A DNA stretch of 64,000 nucleotides from Dyella_A sp035685805 (GTDB lineage Bacteria > Pseudomonadota > Gammaproteobacteria > Xanthomonadales > Rhodanobacteraceae). The translations under genes and the position numbers were made by a program. The stretch is from the NCBI RefSeq assembly GCF_035685805.1, contig NZ_DASSAB010000038.1:124001-188000 (forward strand), written 5' to 3'. Below are positions 42,537 through 51,356 of the stretch, piece after piece. The notes below the pieces were generated by a model. It ran no database searches. It was given only the letters and a program-made list of their open reading frames with translations, and had not been told where the DNA came from. The stretch's first letter is position 1. Every line of letters starts with the position of its first letter.

Positions 42537-43114
42537 CGGCGCCGGCCGGAGCAGGGAAAACGCGAACGTTCCTGAAGCGGGCGCCGTGGCAGATCCAGGT
42601 TTGCCTCCTGTTTTAGCTGGCGTAGGCATGCCTGCCCGCGACCTCTCCCCGGTCCCGCCGGCCTCGCCGCGACATAGGGGTGCGATCCGGCGAGATCGGG
42701 TTGGTGTTCACCGAGGGTGCTCGGAAGGTCCATGTCTTGCAGCACGGCTGTGGTCGGCAAGCGCAAGCGGCGCACTTATGTCTGGCAATGCTGCACGGTG
42801 CCGAGGTGCGCGCCGCACTTACAAAGTGACCCCGGTTAGTTGCGACACCACGGTGGGAGAGATTGGCTTCGCCAGGGTTCCACACGTTCGGGTCCGACGT
42901 GGCGCTGGCGACGCTGATCAAAAAGCGGCTAGCGGACCGAAAGCCGGCAGGTCGTGCAGAGGGAAGAGCACGCTTGGTGAGGGTCGCCATCCGGGCCTGA
43001 CCTGGCTCGCTCGCCTCCCCATGCTGCCTTGGTGCGGCCATGCCGCCCCGCCGGCTTCACACGCGGCCCGTGCCGGTTTGACCACGCGAGCGCCGCCCGT
43101 CGTACCCTTCGTGC
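42537..43114. other. 578 bp without a convincing gene
   Basis: Lower coding character on both strands, with no repeat or RNA structure that I can name. It may hold an unrecognised small gene or remnant. Confidence 0.4.
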
Positions 43115-43531
43115 ATGTGGAAGCACATTGCCCTCTATGCCGCGTTGTTCGCGCTCGGCGCCCTCGCGCTGCAGTGGATCGACATGCAGCGCATGGCGCG
43201 GCTGTATCCGGAGTCGGTCTACGACGCCCTGCTGGCGGCGGGCTTTCTGGCGCTGGGCGTGTGGATCGGTGCGCGGATGCTCGGCCGGCGCGCAGGCGAT
43301 ACCGTCTTCGACGGGAATCCGAAAGCGCTGGCGGAGCTGGGAATCAGCCCGCGTAAGGTCGCGGTGCTTCAAGAGCTGGCGGCGGGGCTGTCCAACAAGG
43401 AAATCGCCCGGAGCCTTGGCGTGTCGCCCAACACGGTCAAGACCCACCTGGCGCGGCTCTACGAGAAGCTGGGCGCAACGCGGCGTACGGATGCGGTGCG
43501 GCGGGCCCGCGAGCTCGGGCTGCTGCGCTGA
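43115..43531 (+). CDS. Membrane-anchored LuxR-type helix-turn-helix regulator
   Basis: 138 residues: two membrane segments (about 5-21 and 38-57), then a LuxR/NarL HTH at about 72-135 (LAAGLSNKEIARSLGVSPNT, VKTHLARLYEKLGA). There is no receiver or ligand domain, so any signal must come from the membrane part. The next gene, a DUF4199 membrane protein 135 bp downstream, is its likely partner. This layout is seen in Xanthomonadales next to DUF4199 genes (family knowledge). Confidence 0.87.
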   Translation: MWKHIALYAALFALGALALQWIDMQRMARLYPESVYDALLAAGFLALGVWIGARMLGRRAGDTVFDGNPKALAELGISPRKVAVLQELAAGLSNKEIARSLGVSPNTVKTHLARLYEKLGATRRTDAVRRARELGLLR

Positions 43532-43665
43532 GGGGTAGACGAGGCTCTCGGCCGCGCGCCGGCGCGGGAAAACGGGTGAATCGGCCCGAATCACCCGTTC
43601 GGGCGATGGAAGGCAGAGCCGCCGTGCCCTGCATGCGTGCCTGTCCAACCAGGAGGAGACGGGTG

Positions 43666-44208
43666 ATGCTGCGTGACATTTTGAAGTTCGGGGTGATCGC
43701 CGGGCTGGTGCTGGCTGCCGGCATGTGGATAACCCTGCTGGCCTTTCATGGCGCCATGTCACACGGCGCCATGGGCATGTTGCTGGGCTACCTCACGATG
43801 CTGGTTGCGCTGAGCGCGGTGTTCGTGGGGATCAAGAGCCACCGCGACATGGCCCGCGGCGGCGTGATCCGGTTCTGGCCTGCCTTTGGAATGGGGCTGG
43901 CCATCTCATTGGTGGCGAGCCTTTTCTACGTGGTGGCGTGGGAAATCGCACAAGCCACGGTCGTGCATGATTTCGCCGCGCAGTACGCCAGTTCGGTGAT
44001 CGCCCATGCTACGGCCAAGGGTGCCGATACGGCCGAGGTCGCCCGGCTTACCGCCCGGATGGAGGCGTTCAAGGCGCAGTACGCCAACCCGCTGTACCGG
44101 GTACCGATGACCTTCGCCGAGATATTCCCGGTCGGCGTGCTCGTGTCGCTGGTATCGGCAGCGATCTTGCGCAACCCGAGGGTGCTCTCGGCCCGGACTC
44201 GAGCCTGA
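43666..44208 (+). CDS. DUF4199 family membrane protein
   Basis: 180 residues with four membrane segments (about 8-28, 38-55, 72-92 and 150-170) and the DUF4199 features GYLTMLVALSAVFVGIKSHR and FGMGLAISLVASLFYVVAWE. AGGAGGAG precedes; either GTG 43663 or ATG 43666 can start translation. It follows the membrane-tethered LuxR-type gene and is probably coregulated. Function unknown. Confidence 0.85.
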   Translation: MLRDILKFGVIAGLVLAAGMWITLLAFHGAMSHGAMGMLLGYLTMLVALSAVFVGIKSHRDMARGGVIRFWPAFGMGLAISLVASLFYVVAWEIAQATVVHDFAAQYASSVIAHATAKGADTAEVARLTARMEAFKAQYANPLYRVPMTFAEIFPVGVLVSLVSAAILRNPRVLSARTRA

Positions 44209-44400
44209 GCCCGCACAAGGGCATGCCGCTGCCCGATGCGTCGAGACAAGGCGGTCGCAACATGAAGGCTGCTCCCGGCGTGATGCATGCGGCGATGCAC
44301 CGGCAGCGCCGCGCGCAGCGGGCGGGGGCATGACGCTCCGCCGCGCGGCAGGTGCAGAGACATCCTCGTTCGACGAGTGGCATTGAAATGCATTACATAT

Positions 44401-44417
44401 CTATCGCAAATCGATAG
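44401..44417. promoter_or_regulatory. Candidate operator of the DUF2975-YozG operon
   Basis: Perfect inverted repeat CTATCG-CAAAT-CGATAG, 34 bp before the DUF2975 ATG in an AT-rich promoter-like patch. A plausible site for the operon's own HTH protein. Confidence 0.5.
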
Positions 44418-44450
44418 TATTCGATCACTCAACGACACGGGGAGAGGGTC

Positions 44451-44957
44451 ATGGGCAATCTTGCCATTCTGGCGCTGCGCGCGGTGATCGCAGTGGGGCT
44501 GCTCGGCTCGCTGGCGGTGCAGTGCGTGATCGCGCCGCTGCTGTGGCAGGACCTCGCGCTGGCACGCGCGGAGGTGCGCGTGCCGCTGGTGCTGATCGTG
44601 GTGCTGGGGGTGTTGACGATCCAGGTGACGGCGGTTTGCGTGTGGCGGCTGTTGACCATGGTGCGGCGGGGCACGGTGTTCTCGCCGGCGGCCTTTCGCT
44701 ACGTGGATGTCGTGATCGGGGCGATCGCCGCGGCCTCGGTGCTGACCTTCGGCCTAGCCGTGGTGGGCGCGCACGTCAACCGCACCACGCCGGGCGACGA
44801 GATCGCGCCCGGCATGATCGCCCTGATATGCGGTGCGTCTCTGGTGATCGGCGGCGTGGCGCTGATCGTGCTGGTGCTCAGAATGCTGCTGGCACAGGCC
44901 GTGGCGCTGGATTCGCAGGCACGCTACCTGCGCTCGGAACTGGATGAGGTGATCTGA
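44451..44957 (+). CDS. DUF2975 family membrane protein
   Basis: 168 residues with four membrane segments (about 6-28, 44-66, 90-112 and 122-147) and the family features LTMVRRGTVFSPAAFRYVDV. GGGGAGAGG precedes the ATG. Its TGA overlaps the ATG of the next gene by one base. DUF2975 proteins are commonly paired with a YozG-like HTH regulator, as here. Function unknown. Confidence 0.88.
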   Translation: MGNLAILALRAVIAVGLLGSLAVQCVIAPLLWQDLALARAEVRVPLVLIVVLGVLTIQVTAVCVWRLLTMVRRGTVFSPAAFRYVDVVIGAIAAASVLTFGLAVVGAHVNRTTPGDEIAPGMIALICGASLVIGGVALIVLVLRMLLAQAVALDSQARYLRSELDEVI

Positions 44958-45175
44958 TGGCCATCGTGGTGGACATCGACGTCATGCTCGCCCGGCGAAA
45001 GATGGCCGTCGGCACCCTGGCCGAGCGGGTGGGCATCACTCCCGCCAATCTGGCGGTTCTGAAGAACGGCCGTGCCAAGGCGGTCCGCTTCACGACGCTG
45101 GCGGCACTGTGCGAGGTGCTGGCATGCCAGCCGGGGGACCTGCTGCGCTTTGAGCCTGATGCGCAGGAACCGTGA
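44957..45175 (+). CDS. YozG-like Cro/CI helix-turn-helix regulator
   Basis: 72 residues, a single HTH_26/Xre domain: VVDIDVMLARRKMAVGTLAE, RVGITPANLAVLKNGRAKAV, CEVLACQPGDLLRFEP. Coupled to the DUF2975 gene by a 1-nt overlap. It probably represses or senses through its membrane partner and binds the dyad at 44401-44417 (inference). Confidence 0.9.
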   Translation: MAIVVDIDVMLARRKMAVGTLAERVGITPANLAVLKNGRAKAVRFTTLAALCEVLACQPGDLLRFEPDAQEP

Positions 45176-45358
45176 GCGCAGGAACCGCAGGCGGCGCGGA
45201 TCATTGGCGGCGTCTTGCGAAATGCAGCGCGGTTGCGGAGGATCGCCGGCGCAGGGGCGCGCGCAAGCCAACACGCGGCCCCTGCCGCCGCCAGCAAGCC
45301 GGTGTCGGCTTTCATCGGCCCTTGCAGGGCGCTTTGCATTGGGGAACAGGGGGAATTC

Positions 45359-45829
45359 ATGCGTTGCATCGTGATCCTGCTTTTGGCCGTGTCTGGGGCA
45401 TGCGCAGCCGCTCCGGTGCCGGATCAACCGGCACGGGTGAGGGAAGCCACGGCGATCTGCCTCGATGCGCTGGATTTCGCGCAGGGCGATGTGGCGAGCC
45501 TGCTTGATGCAAAGAGCCGCTTCACCGCGCAGGGCTGGGCAGAGTTCATGAAGAAGCTGCAGGGTTGGCAGGACGACAAAGGGGCGCCGACGTTTTCCTC
45601 GCGCTTCGTACCCTCCGGTGCCGCGCTGGACGTGCGCCGCCACGACGGCGTGCTCGACCTCACCCTGCCGGGCGTGCTGGAGCAGACCAGCCGCAATCCC
45701 TATGGCGGCGTCTCGGTAACGAAGTACCGGGCCGAGATCGACGTGCAGTTTGCGGAGTCCACGCGCACGGTCACGCACCTGAAACAGCGCACCTGCGGCG
45801 GCGCGGGTTCGCATCCGTCCTGCCTTTAG
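45359..45829 (+). CDS. Secreted hypothetical protein with DotI/IcmL-like features
   Basis: 156 residues: signal peptide (about 1-20, VILLLAVSGACAAAP), then a helix and a strand-rich domain. The stretch SRFTAQGWAEFMKKLQGW followed by VPSG and a paired-strand region resembles the periplasmic part of DotI/IcmL proteins, which have an NTF2-like fold. No type IV secretion genes are nearby, so this is a fold-level hint only. The ATG at 45359 is preceded by GGGGGAA. Confidence 0.6.
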   Translation: MRCIVILLLAVSGACAAAPVPDQPARVREATAICLDALDFAQGDVASLLDAKSRFTAQGWAEFMKKLQGWQDDKGAPTFSSRFVPSGAALDVRRHDGVLDLTLPGVLEQTSRNPYGGVSVTKYRAEIDVQFAESTRTVTHLKQRTCGGAGSHPSCL

Positions 45830-45969
45830 TCCAGCCTTTCGGCGAGCAGCAGCGGAGGCGTGCTCGAGTCGGGGCTGCGCGGCGCAGTGGGCGCCACAAG
45901 GGGTGGCAGGCGGAATTGCTGCCGCCGCAGGGACACGTCGCCAGCTGGGCGAATAGATCGACGCGATGG

Positions 45970-46881
45970 TCAGTAGGCCGGCGCTCTCTGGCTTTCCTCG
46001 AGCATCCACTGGAAAAAAGCGCGCACCTGCGGCATGTCGCTGTGATCCTCGCGGCACACCAGCCACGCTGCCTTGTCGGTCTGTTCCGTTTGTGTGGCGA
46101 TCCGCTCCAGCCGTTCCTCACCGATGAATTGCATAGCCAATGACAGGCGGACCCATGCCACGCCACAGCCGTAAGCGGCAGCCTGGGTGAGCAACAGCGC
46201 GTCGTTGAATGCGTGCCCGTCCGCCGCGGGTAGCTTCGGTCCGGGCGCCTTGTCAGGTGATGTCGGCGGGAGTCGCGCGGGCCACGCCTCGTGCACGTGC
46301 CGCAGTAGCTGGTCGCCTCGCCAGCGGGACGGATCGGCGCCGTGCGCGGCGATCCAAGCGGGTGAGGCGACGGCCACCATCCGGTCGCTCCACAGGCGGC
46401 GACAGTGCAGGCCTCGACGATCGAAGTGGCCGAAGCGGAGCGCCGCTACCGGTGTCGCCGGCTGCAGACTGCGCATGTCGTAGCCGGTTTCCACCGACAG
46501 CGTGATGCGTGGGTGCGCGCAGGCGAAACGGGCCAGGCGCGGCAGCAGCCACGTACTGGCCACCGACGGCAGGGTGAGTACCAGCAGGGGCTGCCGTGTC
46601 GGCGCGTCCTCCTTCAGGTTGAGGGCGCCCAGCAAGTGGCGGATGGGATCACCGATGCGCGCGCGCAGACTGCACCCGGCGTCGGTCAGTGTTACGCGCG
46701 GGCCTTGGCGCACGAACAGCAGTTCCCCGCACCAGTGCTCGACCGCCTGCACGTTTCGGCTGATCGCGCTGTGGCTCAGATGCCGCTCCGCCGCGGCACG
46801 GGTGAAACTGCCCAGCCGTGCCGCCGACTCGAAAGACTGGAGCGCGGCCAGGCTCGGCAGTGATCGCGGGTTCTGGGGCAT
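45970..46881 (-). CDS. LysR-family regulator, GcvA-like
   Basis: 303 residues: helix-turn-helix at about 9-66 (LQSFESAARLGSFTRAAAER, LSHSAISRNVQAVE), then the effector domain with LPRLARFACAHPRITLSVET, typical of the GcvA/AmpR branch. It is divergent from an EamA exporter gene, the usual arrangement for LysR-controlled export. A dyad lies between them. Confidence 0.92.
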   Translation of the reverse strand: MPQNPRSLPSLAALQSFESAARLGSFTRAAAERHLSHSAISRNVQAVEHWCGELLFVRQGPRVTLTDAGCSLRARIGDPIRHLLGALNLKEDAPTRQPLLVLTLPSVASTWLLPRLARFACAHPRITLSVETGYDMRSLQPATPVAALRFGHFDRRGLHCRRLWSDRMVAVASPAWIAAHGADPSRWRGDQLLRHVHEAWPARLPPTSPDKAPGPKLPAADGHAFNDALLLTQAAAYGCGVAWVRLSLAMQFIGEERLERIATQTEQTDKAAWLVCREDHSDMPQVRAFFQWMLEESQRAPAY

Positions 46882-46911
46882 GACCGTCGTCGACCCTCAC
46901 TAATGTGCAAG

Positions 46912-46932
46912 AAGCGCATGATGAATGCGCTT
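46912..46932. promoter_or_regulatory. Dyad between LysR and EamA genes, candidate operator
   Basis: Perfect 8-bp arms AAGCGCAT-GATGA-ATGCGCTT in the 80-bp divergent spacer, centred about 40 bp from each start. Good candidate site for the LysR protein. Confidence 0.55.
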
Positions 46933-46961
46933 GAATATCGCTTTTCCACGCCAAAAGCATA

Positions 46962-47909
46962 ATGGAAAGTGCTCGCTCTCTTGCAGCGGGAGTGCATCGC
47001 GTGCGGTATCGGGACTATGCAATGGCCGTCGGCGTAGCGGCCGTCTGGGGCCTCAATTTTTCAGTCATCAAGCTCGGTGTCCGGCAGATCGATCCGCTGG
47101 TGCTTGCGGGCTTGCGGTTCACCCTCACCGCATGGCCGCTGGTTTTCTGGCTTCCGCGTCCGTCGGTACCGTGGCGCTGGCTGGCCATCTACGGAATGAG
47201 CTTCGGGGTCGGCACCTGGGGCCTGGTGACGATGAGCTTGCGTGCAGGGCTGTCCCCGGGACTGGCGGCGTGGCTGCTTCAATCGAGCGCTTTCCTGACT
47301 CCGCTGCTGGCGGCGTTGTGGCTCGGCGAGACAATGAGCCGCCGGCAGCAGCAGGGCGGCCTGCTTGCGCTGGCGGGCTTGGTGGGGGTGGTGGCGGCCA
47401 GCGGCGGCACGGCAACCGTGGGAGGCATGGTGCTGGTCATGGCGGCGGCAGCTGCGCTGAGCCTGGCCAACGTCACCGTGCGGCGCGCGCGTCCGTCCCA
47501 CGTGCTTGGCTTCCTCGTCTGGAGCAGCCTGTTTGCGCCGCTGCCCCTGTTCGCACTGGCGTGGGCCACTGCCGGCACCGCCGCATTCTCGCGGCTGCCG
47601 GCACAACTCGATCCGGTTGCGTTGGCTTCGCTGGCGTTTCAGGTATACCCCACCACGCTGCTCGGCTACGGGGTCTGGAACACTCTCATCGTGCGCCACT
47701 CGGCCACCGAAGTGGCACCCGTGGCGCTGCTGGTGCCGGTGGCCGCCACGCTGTTTTCGATGGTGATCTTCGGCACGTACCCGAACCTCGGGCAATGGGC
47801 GGGCATCGCATCAATCATGGCCGGACTGGTGGTGTCCTTGCCGCCACGGCTCGCTGGGCGACGCGCGCGCAACGGCAGCGTGACAAGGCGGTGCGACGGG
47901 ACGGCGTGA
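46962..47909 (+). CDS. EamA/DMT-family transporter
   Basis: 315 residues with ten membrane segments forming two EamA halves (first begins AVGVAAVWGLNFSVIKLG; second begins GGMVLVMAAAAALSLANVTV). Close to the PecM/YdcZ-type exporters of amino acids or metabolites. The start at 46962 is tentative; in-frame GTG codons around 46992-47001 with GGGAG upstream would shorten it by about 10-13 residues. Divergent from its probable LysR regulator. Confidence 0.88.
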   Translation: MESARSLAAGVHRVRYRDYAMAVGVAAVWGLNFSVIKLGVRQIDPLVLAGLRFTLTAWPLVFWLPRPSVPWRWLAIYGMSFGVGTWGLVTMSLRAGLSPGLAAWLLQSSAFLTPLLAALWLGETMSRRQQQGGLLALAGLVGVVAASGGTATVGGMVLVMAAAAALSLANVTVRRARPSHVLGFLVWSSLFAPLPLFALAWATAGTAAFSRLPAQLDPVALASLAFQVYPTTLLGYGVWNTLIVRHSATEVAPVALLVPVAATLFSMVIFGTYPNLGQWAGIASIMAGLVVSLPPRLAGRRARNGSVTRRCDGTA

Positions 47910-48108
47910 TCGAGGGCACGCCCTGGCGCGGACGAACCTCCGCGGCGCGGGAGCCGCTCCCCGCATCCACGACATGCGTGGGCAGGCGGCCAATTCGGCC
48001 AAGGGCGAAGGCAACACGCTTCGCAGAGGTGGCGTCGGTGCGTTTCGTCCAAACCGGCGCTATAAAGCAGCCGAAGCGGGAGTTTTAAGTTTCCCCTGAG
48101 GCCTGGAA

Positions 48109-49086
48109 ATGACCATCGAATCCACCGGCACGCCGCTGCTCTATGCGGCCTTCGCGCTGCTGCTCGTCCTCCTGCTGGCGGTCGATTTCCTGGTGCTGCG
48201 GGTCGAGGGATCCCACCGGGTGAGCGTGAAAGAGGCCGCCGTGTGGACGGTGGTGTGGGTGATGGTGTCGCTCGCGTTCTGCGGCTGGCTGTGGTGGTAC
48301 CTGGACGGCCGATTCCCGCGGGAGGTGGCGAACAAGAAGGCGCTGGAATACCTCAGCGGCTATCTCATCGAGAAGGCGCTGGCGACCGACAACGTCTTCA
48401 TGTGGATCACCTTCTTCCAGTTCTTCTCGGTGCCCCCGGCCTACCAGAAGCGCGTGCTGCTGTATGGCGTGCTGGGGGCGATCGTCATGCGCGCGGTGTT
48501 GATCTTCGTCGGCGCGGTGCTGCTGGTGCGGTTCCACTGGGTGCTGTACGTGTTCGGTTTCATCCTGCTGCTGACCGGCGGCAAGATGCTGCTGTTTGCC
48601 GGCAGGCAAGCCTCACTCGACACCAACCCGGTGCTGCGCTGGCTGCGTCGCCACATGCGCATGACCGACGAGCATCACGGCGAGAAGTTTTTCGTGGTCA
48701 AGCAGGGGCTGCGCTACGCCACGCCGCTGTTCGTGGTGCTGGTGCTGGTGGAGGTGACCGACCTGATCTTCGCGGTCGATTCGATCCCGGCGATCTTCGC
48801 CGTCACCGACGACCCGTTCATCGTGTTCACCTCGAACATCTTCGCCATCCTCGGCTTGCGCGCAATGTATTTCCTGCTGGCCAACATGGCCGAGCGCTTC
48901 CACCTGCTCAAGTACGGGCTGGCGGTGATCCTGATCTTCATCGGGGTGAAGATGCTGCTGCTGGATATCTACAAGATTCCGGTCGGCATTGCGCTGGGCG
49001 TGGTCGGCCTGATTCTCGCCGTGTCGGTGGCGGGCAGCCTGCTTGCCTCGGGCCGCGCCCCGCCCGGTGCGGGCAAGCCTGGCTGA
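48109..49086 (+). CDS. TerC/Alx-family membrane protein
   Basis: 325 residues with about nine membrane segments. The TerC signature acidic residues are present: EKALATDNVFMW and LVLVEVTDLIFAVDSIPAI. Close to E. coli Alx by length and motifs (SNIFAILGLRAMYFLL). Alx exports Mn2+ and TerC proteins help metalate secreted proteins. I looked for a Mn-sensing yybP-ykoY element upstream and found none. AGGCCTGGAA precedes the ATG. Confidence 0.92.
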   Translation: MTIESTGTPLLYAAFALLLVLLLAVDFLVLRVEGSHRVSVKEAAVWTVVWVMVSLAFCGWLWWYLDGRFPREVANKKALEYLSGYLIEKALATDNVFMWITFFQFFSVPPAYQKRVLLYGVLGAIVMRAVLIFVGAVLLVRFHWVLYVFGFILLLTGGKMLLFAGRQASLDTNPVLRWLRRHMRMTDEHHGEKFFVVKQGLRYATPLFVVLVLVEVTDLIFAVDSIPAIFAVTDDPFIVFTSNIFAILGLRAMYFLLANMAERFHLLKYGLAVILIFIGVKMLLLDIYKIPVGIALGVVGLILAVSVAGSLLASGRAPPGAGKPG

Positions 49087-49281
49087 AGGACGCCCGGAGG
49101 CGGAGACGGGTGCAGGGCAGTTCCTCATGTCGGCACCGCTGCGCGGGACAGTCGCTTCGGTCGGTTGCGGGCGTAGCGCGGTGTTCACGCGCTGAAGCAG
49201 GCCCGGCGTGCTATCCCGGATGGACACTTCGGCGACGCCCGCTGCGTGCGAGCAGCCAGTCCGGCGCGATGGAGGTTCCGC

Positions 49282-49821
49282 TTGCAACATATCTTTTTCG
49301 ATGATGCCGCCTCGGTGCTGCGCACGCTGGTGATCGGCGTGTCGGCGTACGTGAGCCTGATCGTGCTGCTGCGCCTGTCGGGCAAGCGCACGCTCTCGAA
49401 GATGAACGCATTCGATTTCGTGGTGACGGTCGCGCTCGGCTCTACGCTGGCCACGGTGCTGCTGAGCAAGAACGTGACCCTGGCGCAGGGCGTTTCGGCC
49501 TTCGCGCTGCTGATCGCCATGCAGTTCGTGGTGACCTGGTCGAGCGTGCGGGTGCGCTGGGTGCGTCGGGTCACCACCGGCGAGCCGAGCCTGCTGCTGT
49601 TTCGCGGCCAGTTCCTGACCTCCGCGATGCGCCGTGCCCGGGTCACCCGGGACGAGATCTGCTCCGCCGTGCGCGCCTCCGGCTGCGGTTCGCTGCAGGC
49701 GGTGGAGGCCGTGGTGCTGGAAACCGATGGCTCCTTCAGCGTGGTCGCTGAAAGCCAGGCCGGTGACCGGTCCGCGCTGCAGGGCATGGCGCAGTCGCGA
49801 TCGACACAGCGAGAGGAATGA
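49282..49821 (+). CDS. DUF421 (YetF-like) membrane protein
   Basis: 179 residues from a TTG with GGAGG six bases upstream (49271-49275). Three membrane segments at about 10-30, 40-58 and 62-80, then the DUF421 cytoplasmic domain (TGEPSLLLFRGQFL, AMRRARVTRDEICSAVRASG, VVLETDGSFSVV). The conserved GKRTLSKMNAFDFVVTVALG joins the TM segments. Family function is unclear (sporulation-linked in Bacillus). Confidence 0.9.
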   Translation: MQHIFFDDAASVLRTLVIGVSAYVSLIVLLRLSGKRTLSKMNAFDFVVTVALGSTLATVLLSKNVTLAQGVSAFALLIAMQFVVTWSSVRVRWVRRVTTGEPSLLLFRGQFLTSAMRRARVTRDEICSAVRASGCGSLQAVEAVVLETDGSFSVVAESQAGDRSALQGMAQSRSTQREE

Positions 49822-49957
49822 ACTCGCGGATGAGGGGCGCTTCTCGAGCCCATCTAGCGGCTGGCGCCGTCGACGCGTGAGCGGCAGGCGAGGACGCGGC
49901 CGGCCACCGCAACGCGTTGCGTGACCCGGCCGCCTCCGACGTTGCTGCCGAGGCCGC

Positions 49958-51184
49958 TTATTTCGGCGTGAGATGGAAGAGGCCGCCGGCGGCGTCGTCC
50001 TCGAGCATCCAGAGCGAGCCGTCGGGTGCTTCTTCGATATCGCGCACGCGCTTGCCCACGTTCCAGCGTTGCGCGGCGGTGGCACCGCCCTTGCCGTCGA
50101 AGGTGACGCGGACGATCGACTCGGTCGACAGGCCACTGATCAGCGCGCTGCCTTTCCACTGCGGGAACGCGTCGCCCTTGTAGAACATGAGGTTGCCCGG
50201 CGCGATCACCGGCGTCCAGTAGATCACCGGCTTGACCAGGTCGGGCCGCGTATCGGGGCTGGGGATGGGCACGCCGTCATAGTTGCGGCCGTACGAGACC
50301 AGCGGCCAGCCGTAGTTCTTGCCGCGCTGGATCAGGTTCAGCTCGTCGCCGCCGCGCGGGCCGTGCTCGAGTTCCCACAGCCGGCCATCGGGACCGAAGG
50401 CCATGCCATACGGCGTGCGATGGCCGGTGCTCCAGGTCTCCGCCGGCGTCAGGTTGGGGCCGGGGAAGGTGTAGGTGCTGACCACCGGCGCGGTCTTGGC
50501 CTTCTCGGTATCGGCCGGCGGATCGATCAGCGGAACGCTGCGCGCGCCGGCCTTGCCTGCGCCCGGATTGCCCGGCGCGGGCTTGCCATCCAGGGTCAGC
50601 CGCAGGATTTTTCCCACCGGCTGATCGGGATCCTGCGCGGGGGTGAAACGCTGGCGGTCGCCCACGGTGAGGAACAGGTGCTTGCCGTCCGGCGAGAAAG
50701 CGATCTGGGCACCGGCCTGACCGCCCTTGCCCGCGGGCATCTGCTGCCAAAGCACCTTGAAGTCGTCCAGCCGCGGCTGCGCCCCGTCGAGCACGAGTCG
50801 TCCCCGACCCAGCGTCAGGCTGCCGCCGTAGTCGCCCGGCGCGACGTAGGTGAGGTACACGTTGTGGTCGGTCGCGTAGTGCGGAGACAGGAACACCCCG
50901 AGCATGCCGTTCTGGCCTTGCACATAGCTCGGTGGCACGCCTTTCAGTTGGGTCTTGACGCCTTGCGCGGTGACCAGTTGCACGCGGCCGACTTTCTCGG
51001 TGACCAGCATGCGCCCGTCAGGCAGGAATGCGATCCGCCAGGGCAGATCGAAAGTCGCCACCCGGGTGATGGTGAAGGGGAGGTCGGGGTCCGCTTGCTG
51101 GTTGCCCGCGTTGGTCTGCGCGTGGGTCGCGCCTGCCAGCAAGGCTGCAAGCAGTACCGCGGTCGTGAGCTTCTTCATCTGCAT
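49958..51184 (-). CDS. PQQ-dependent sugar dehydrogenase (Asd/soluble GDH-like)
   Basis: 408 residues: signal peptide (about 1-23), then a six-bladed propeller of the GDH-B/Asd family. Family motifs: LPWRIAFLPDGRMLVTEKVG, GMLGVFLSPHY, FSPDGKHLFLTVGDR (catalytic-His region modified), WSTGHRTPYGMAFGPDGRLW, ELEHGPRGGDELNLIQRGKN, YGWPLVSYG. It oxidises sugars in the periplasm with PQQ and calcium; substrate unknown. Two ATGs (51184, 51178) can start it; GGAG upstream fits the first better. Confidence 0.92.
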   Translation of the reverse strand: MQMKKLTTAVLLAALLAGATHAQTNAGNQQADPDLPFTITRVATFDLPWRIAFLPDGRMLVTEKVGRVQLVTAQGVKTQLKGVPPSYVQGQNGMLGVFLSPHYATDHNVYLTYVAPGDYGGSLTLGRGRLVLDGAQPRLDDFKVLWQQMPAGKGGQAGAQIAFSPDGKHLFLTVGDRQRFTPAQDPDQPVGKILRLTLDGKPAPGNPGAGKAGARSVPLIDPPADTEKAKTAPVVSTYTFPGPNLTPAETWSTGHRTPYGMAFGPDGRLWELEHGPRGGDELNLIQRGKNYGWPLVSYGRNYDGVPIPSPDTRPDLVKPVIYWTPVIAPGNLMFYKGDAFPQWKGSALISGLSTESIVRVTFDGKGGATAAQRWNVGKRVRDIEEAPDGSLWMLEDDAAGGLFHLTPK

Positions 51185-51356
51185 GGGTGGTGGCTCCGGA
51201 TGGCTCGGAACATCTTAGGGCCGTGGTGCCAATCCGGTGTGATGGTTTTTTTGCCAAGGGATACGGCGCGCTGTCGGCCGGGCCAACTCACCCCGGGCGC
51301 GGCTGCCCCGGGGCGAGTCCGTGCGATCGGCTCGGGATCGCGTGGGCCGGGAGCTC

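Noticed and set aside
42537..43114. A tRNA or other RNA gene in this non-coding stretch
   Set aside because: No T-loop consensus (GTTCRANTC) with a matching acceptor stem could be found.
45359..45829. Part of a type IVB secretion system
   Set aside because: The DotI/IcmL-like pattern is weak and no other dot/icm genes are present.
47910..48108. Mn2+-sensing yybP-ykoY riboswitch before the TerC/Alx gene
   Set aside because: I looked for the conserved junction sequences expected in E. coli alx-type leaders and did not find them.
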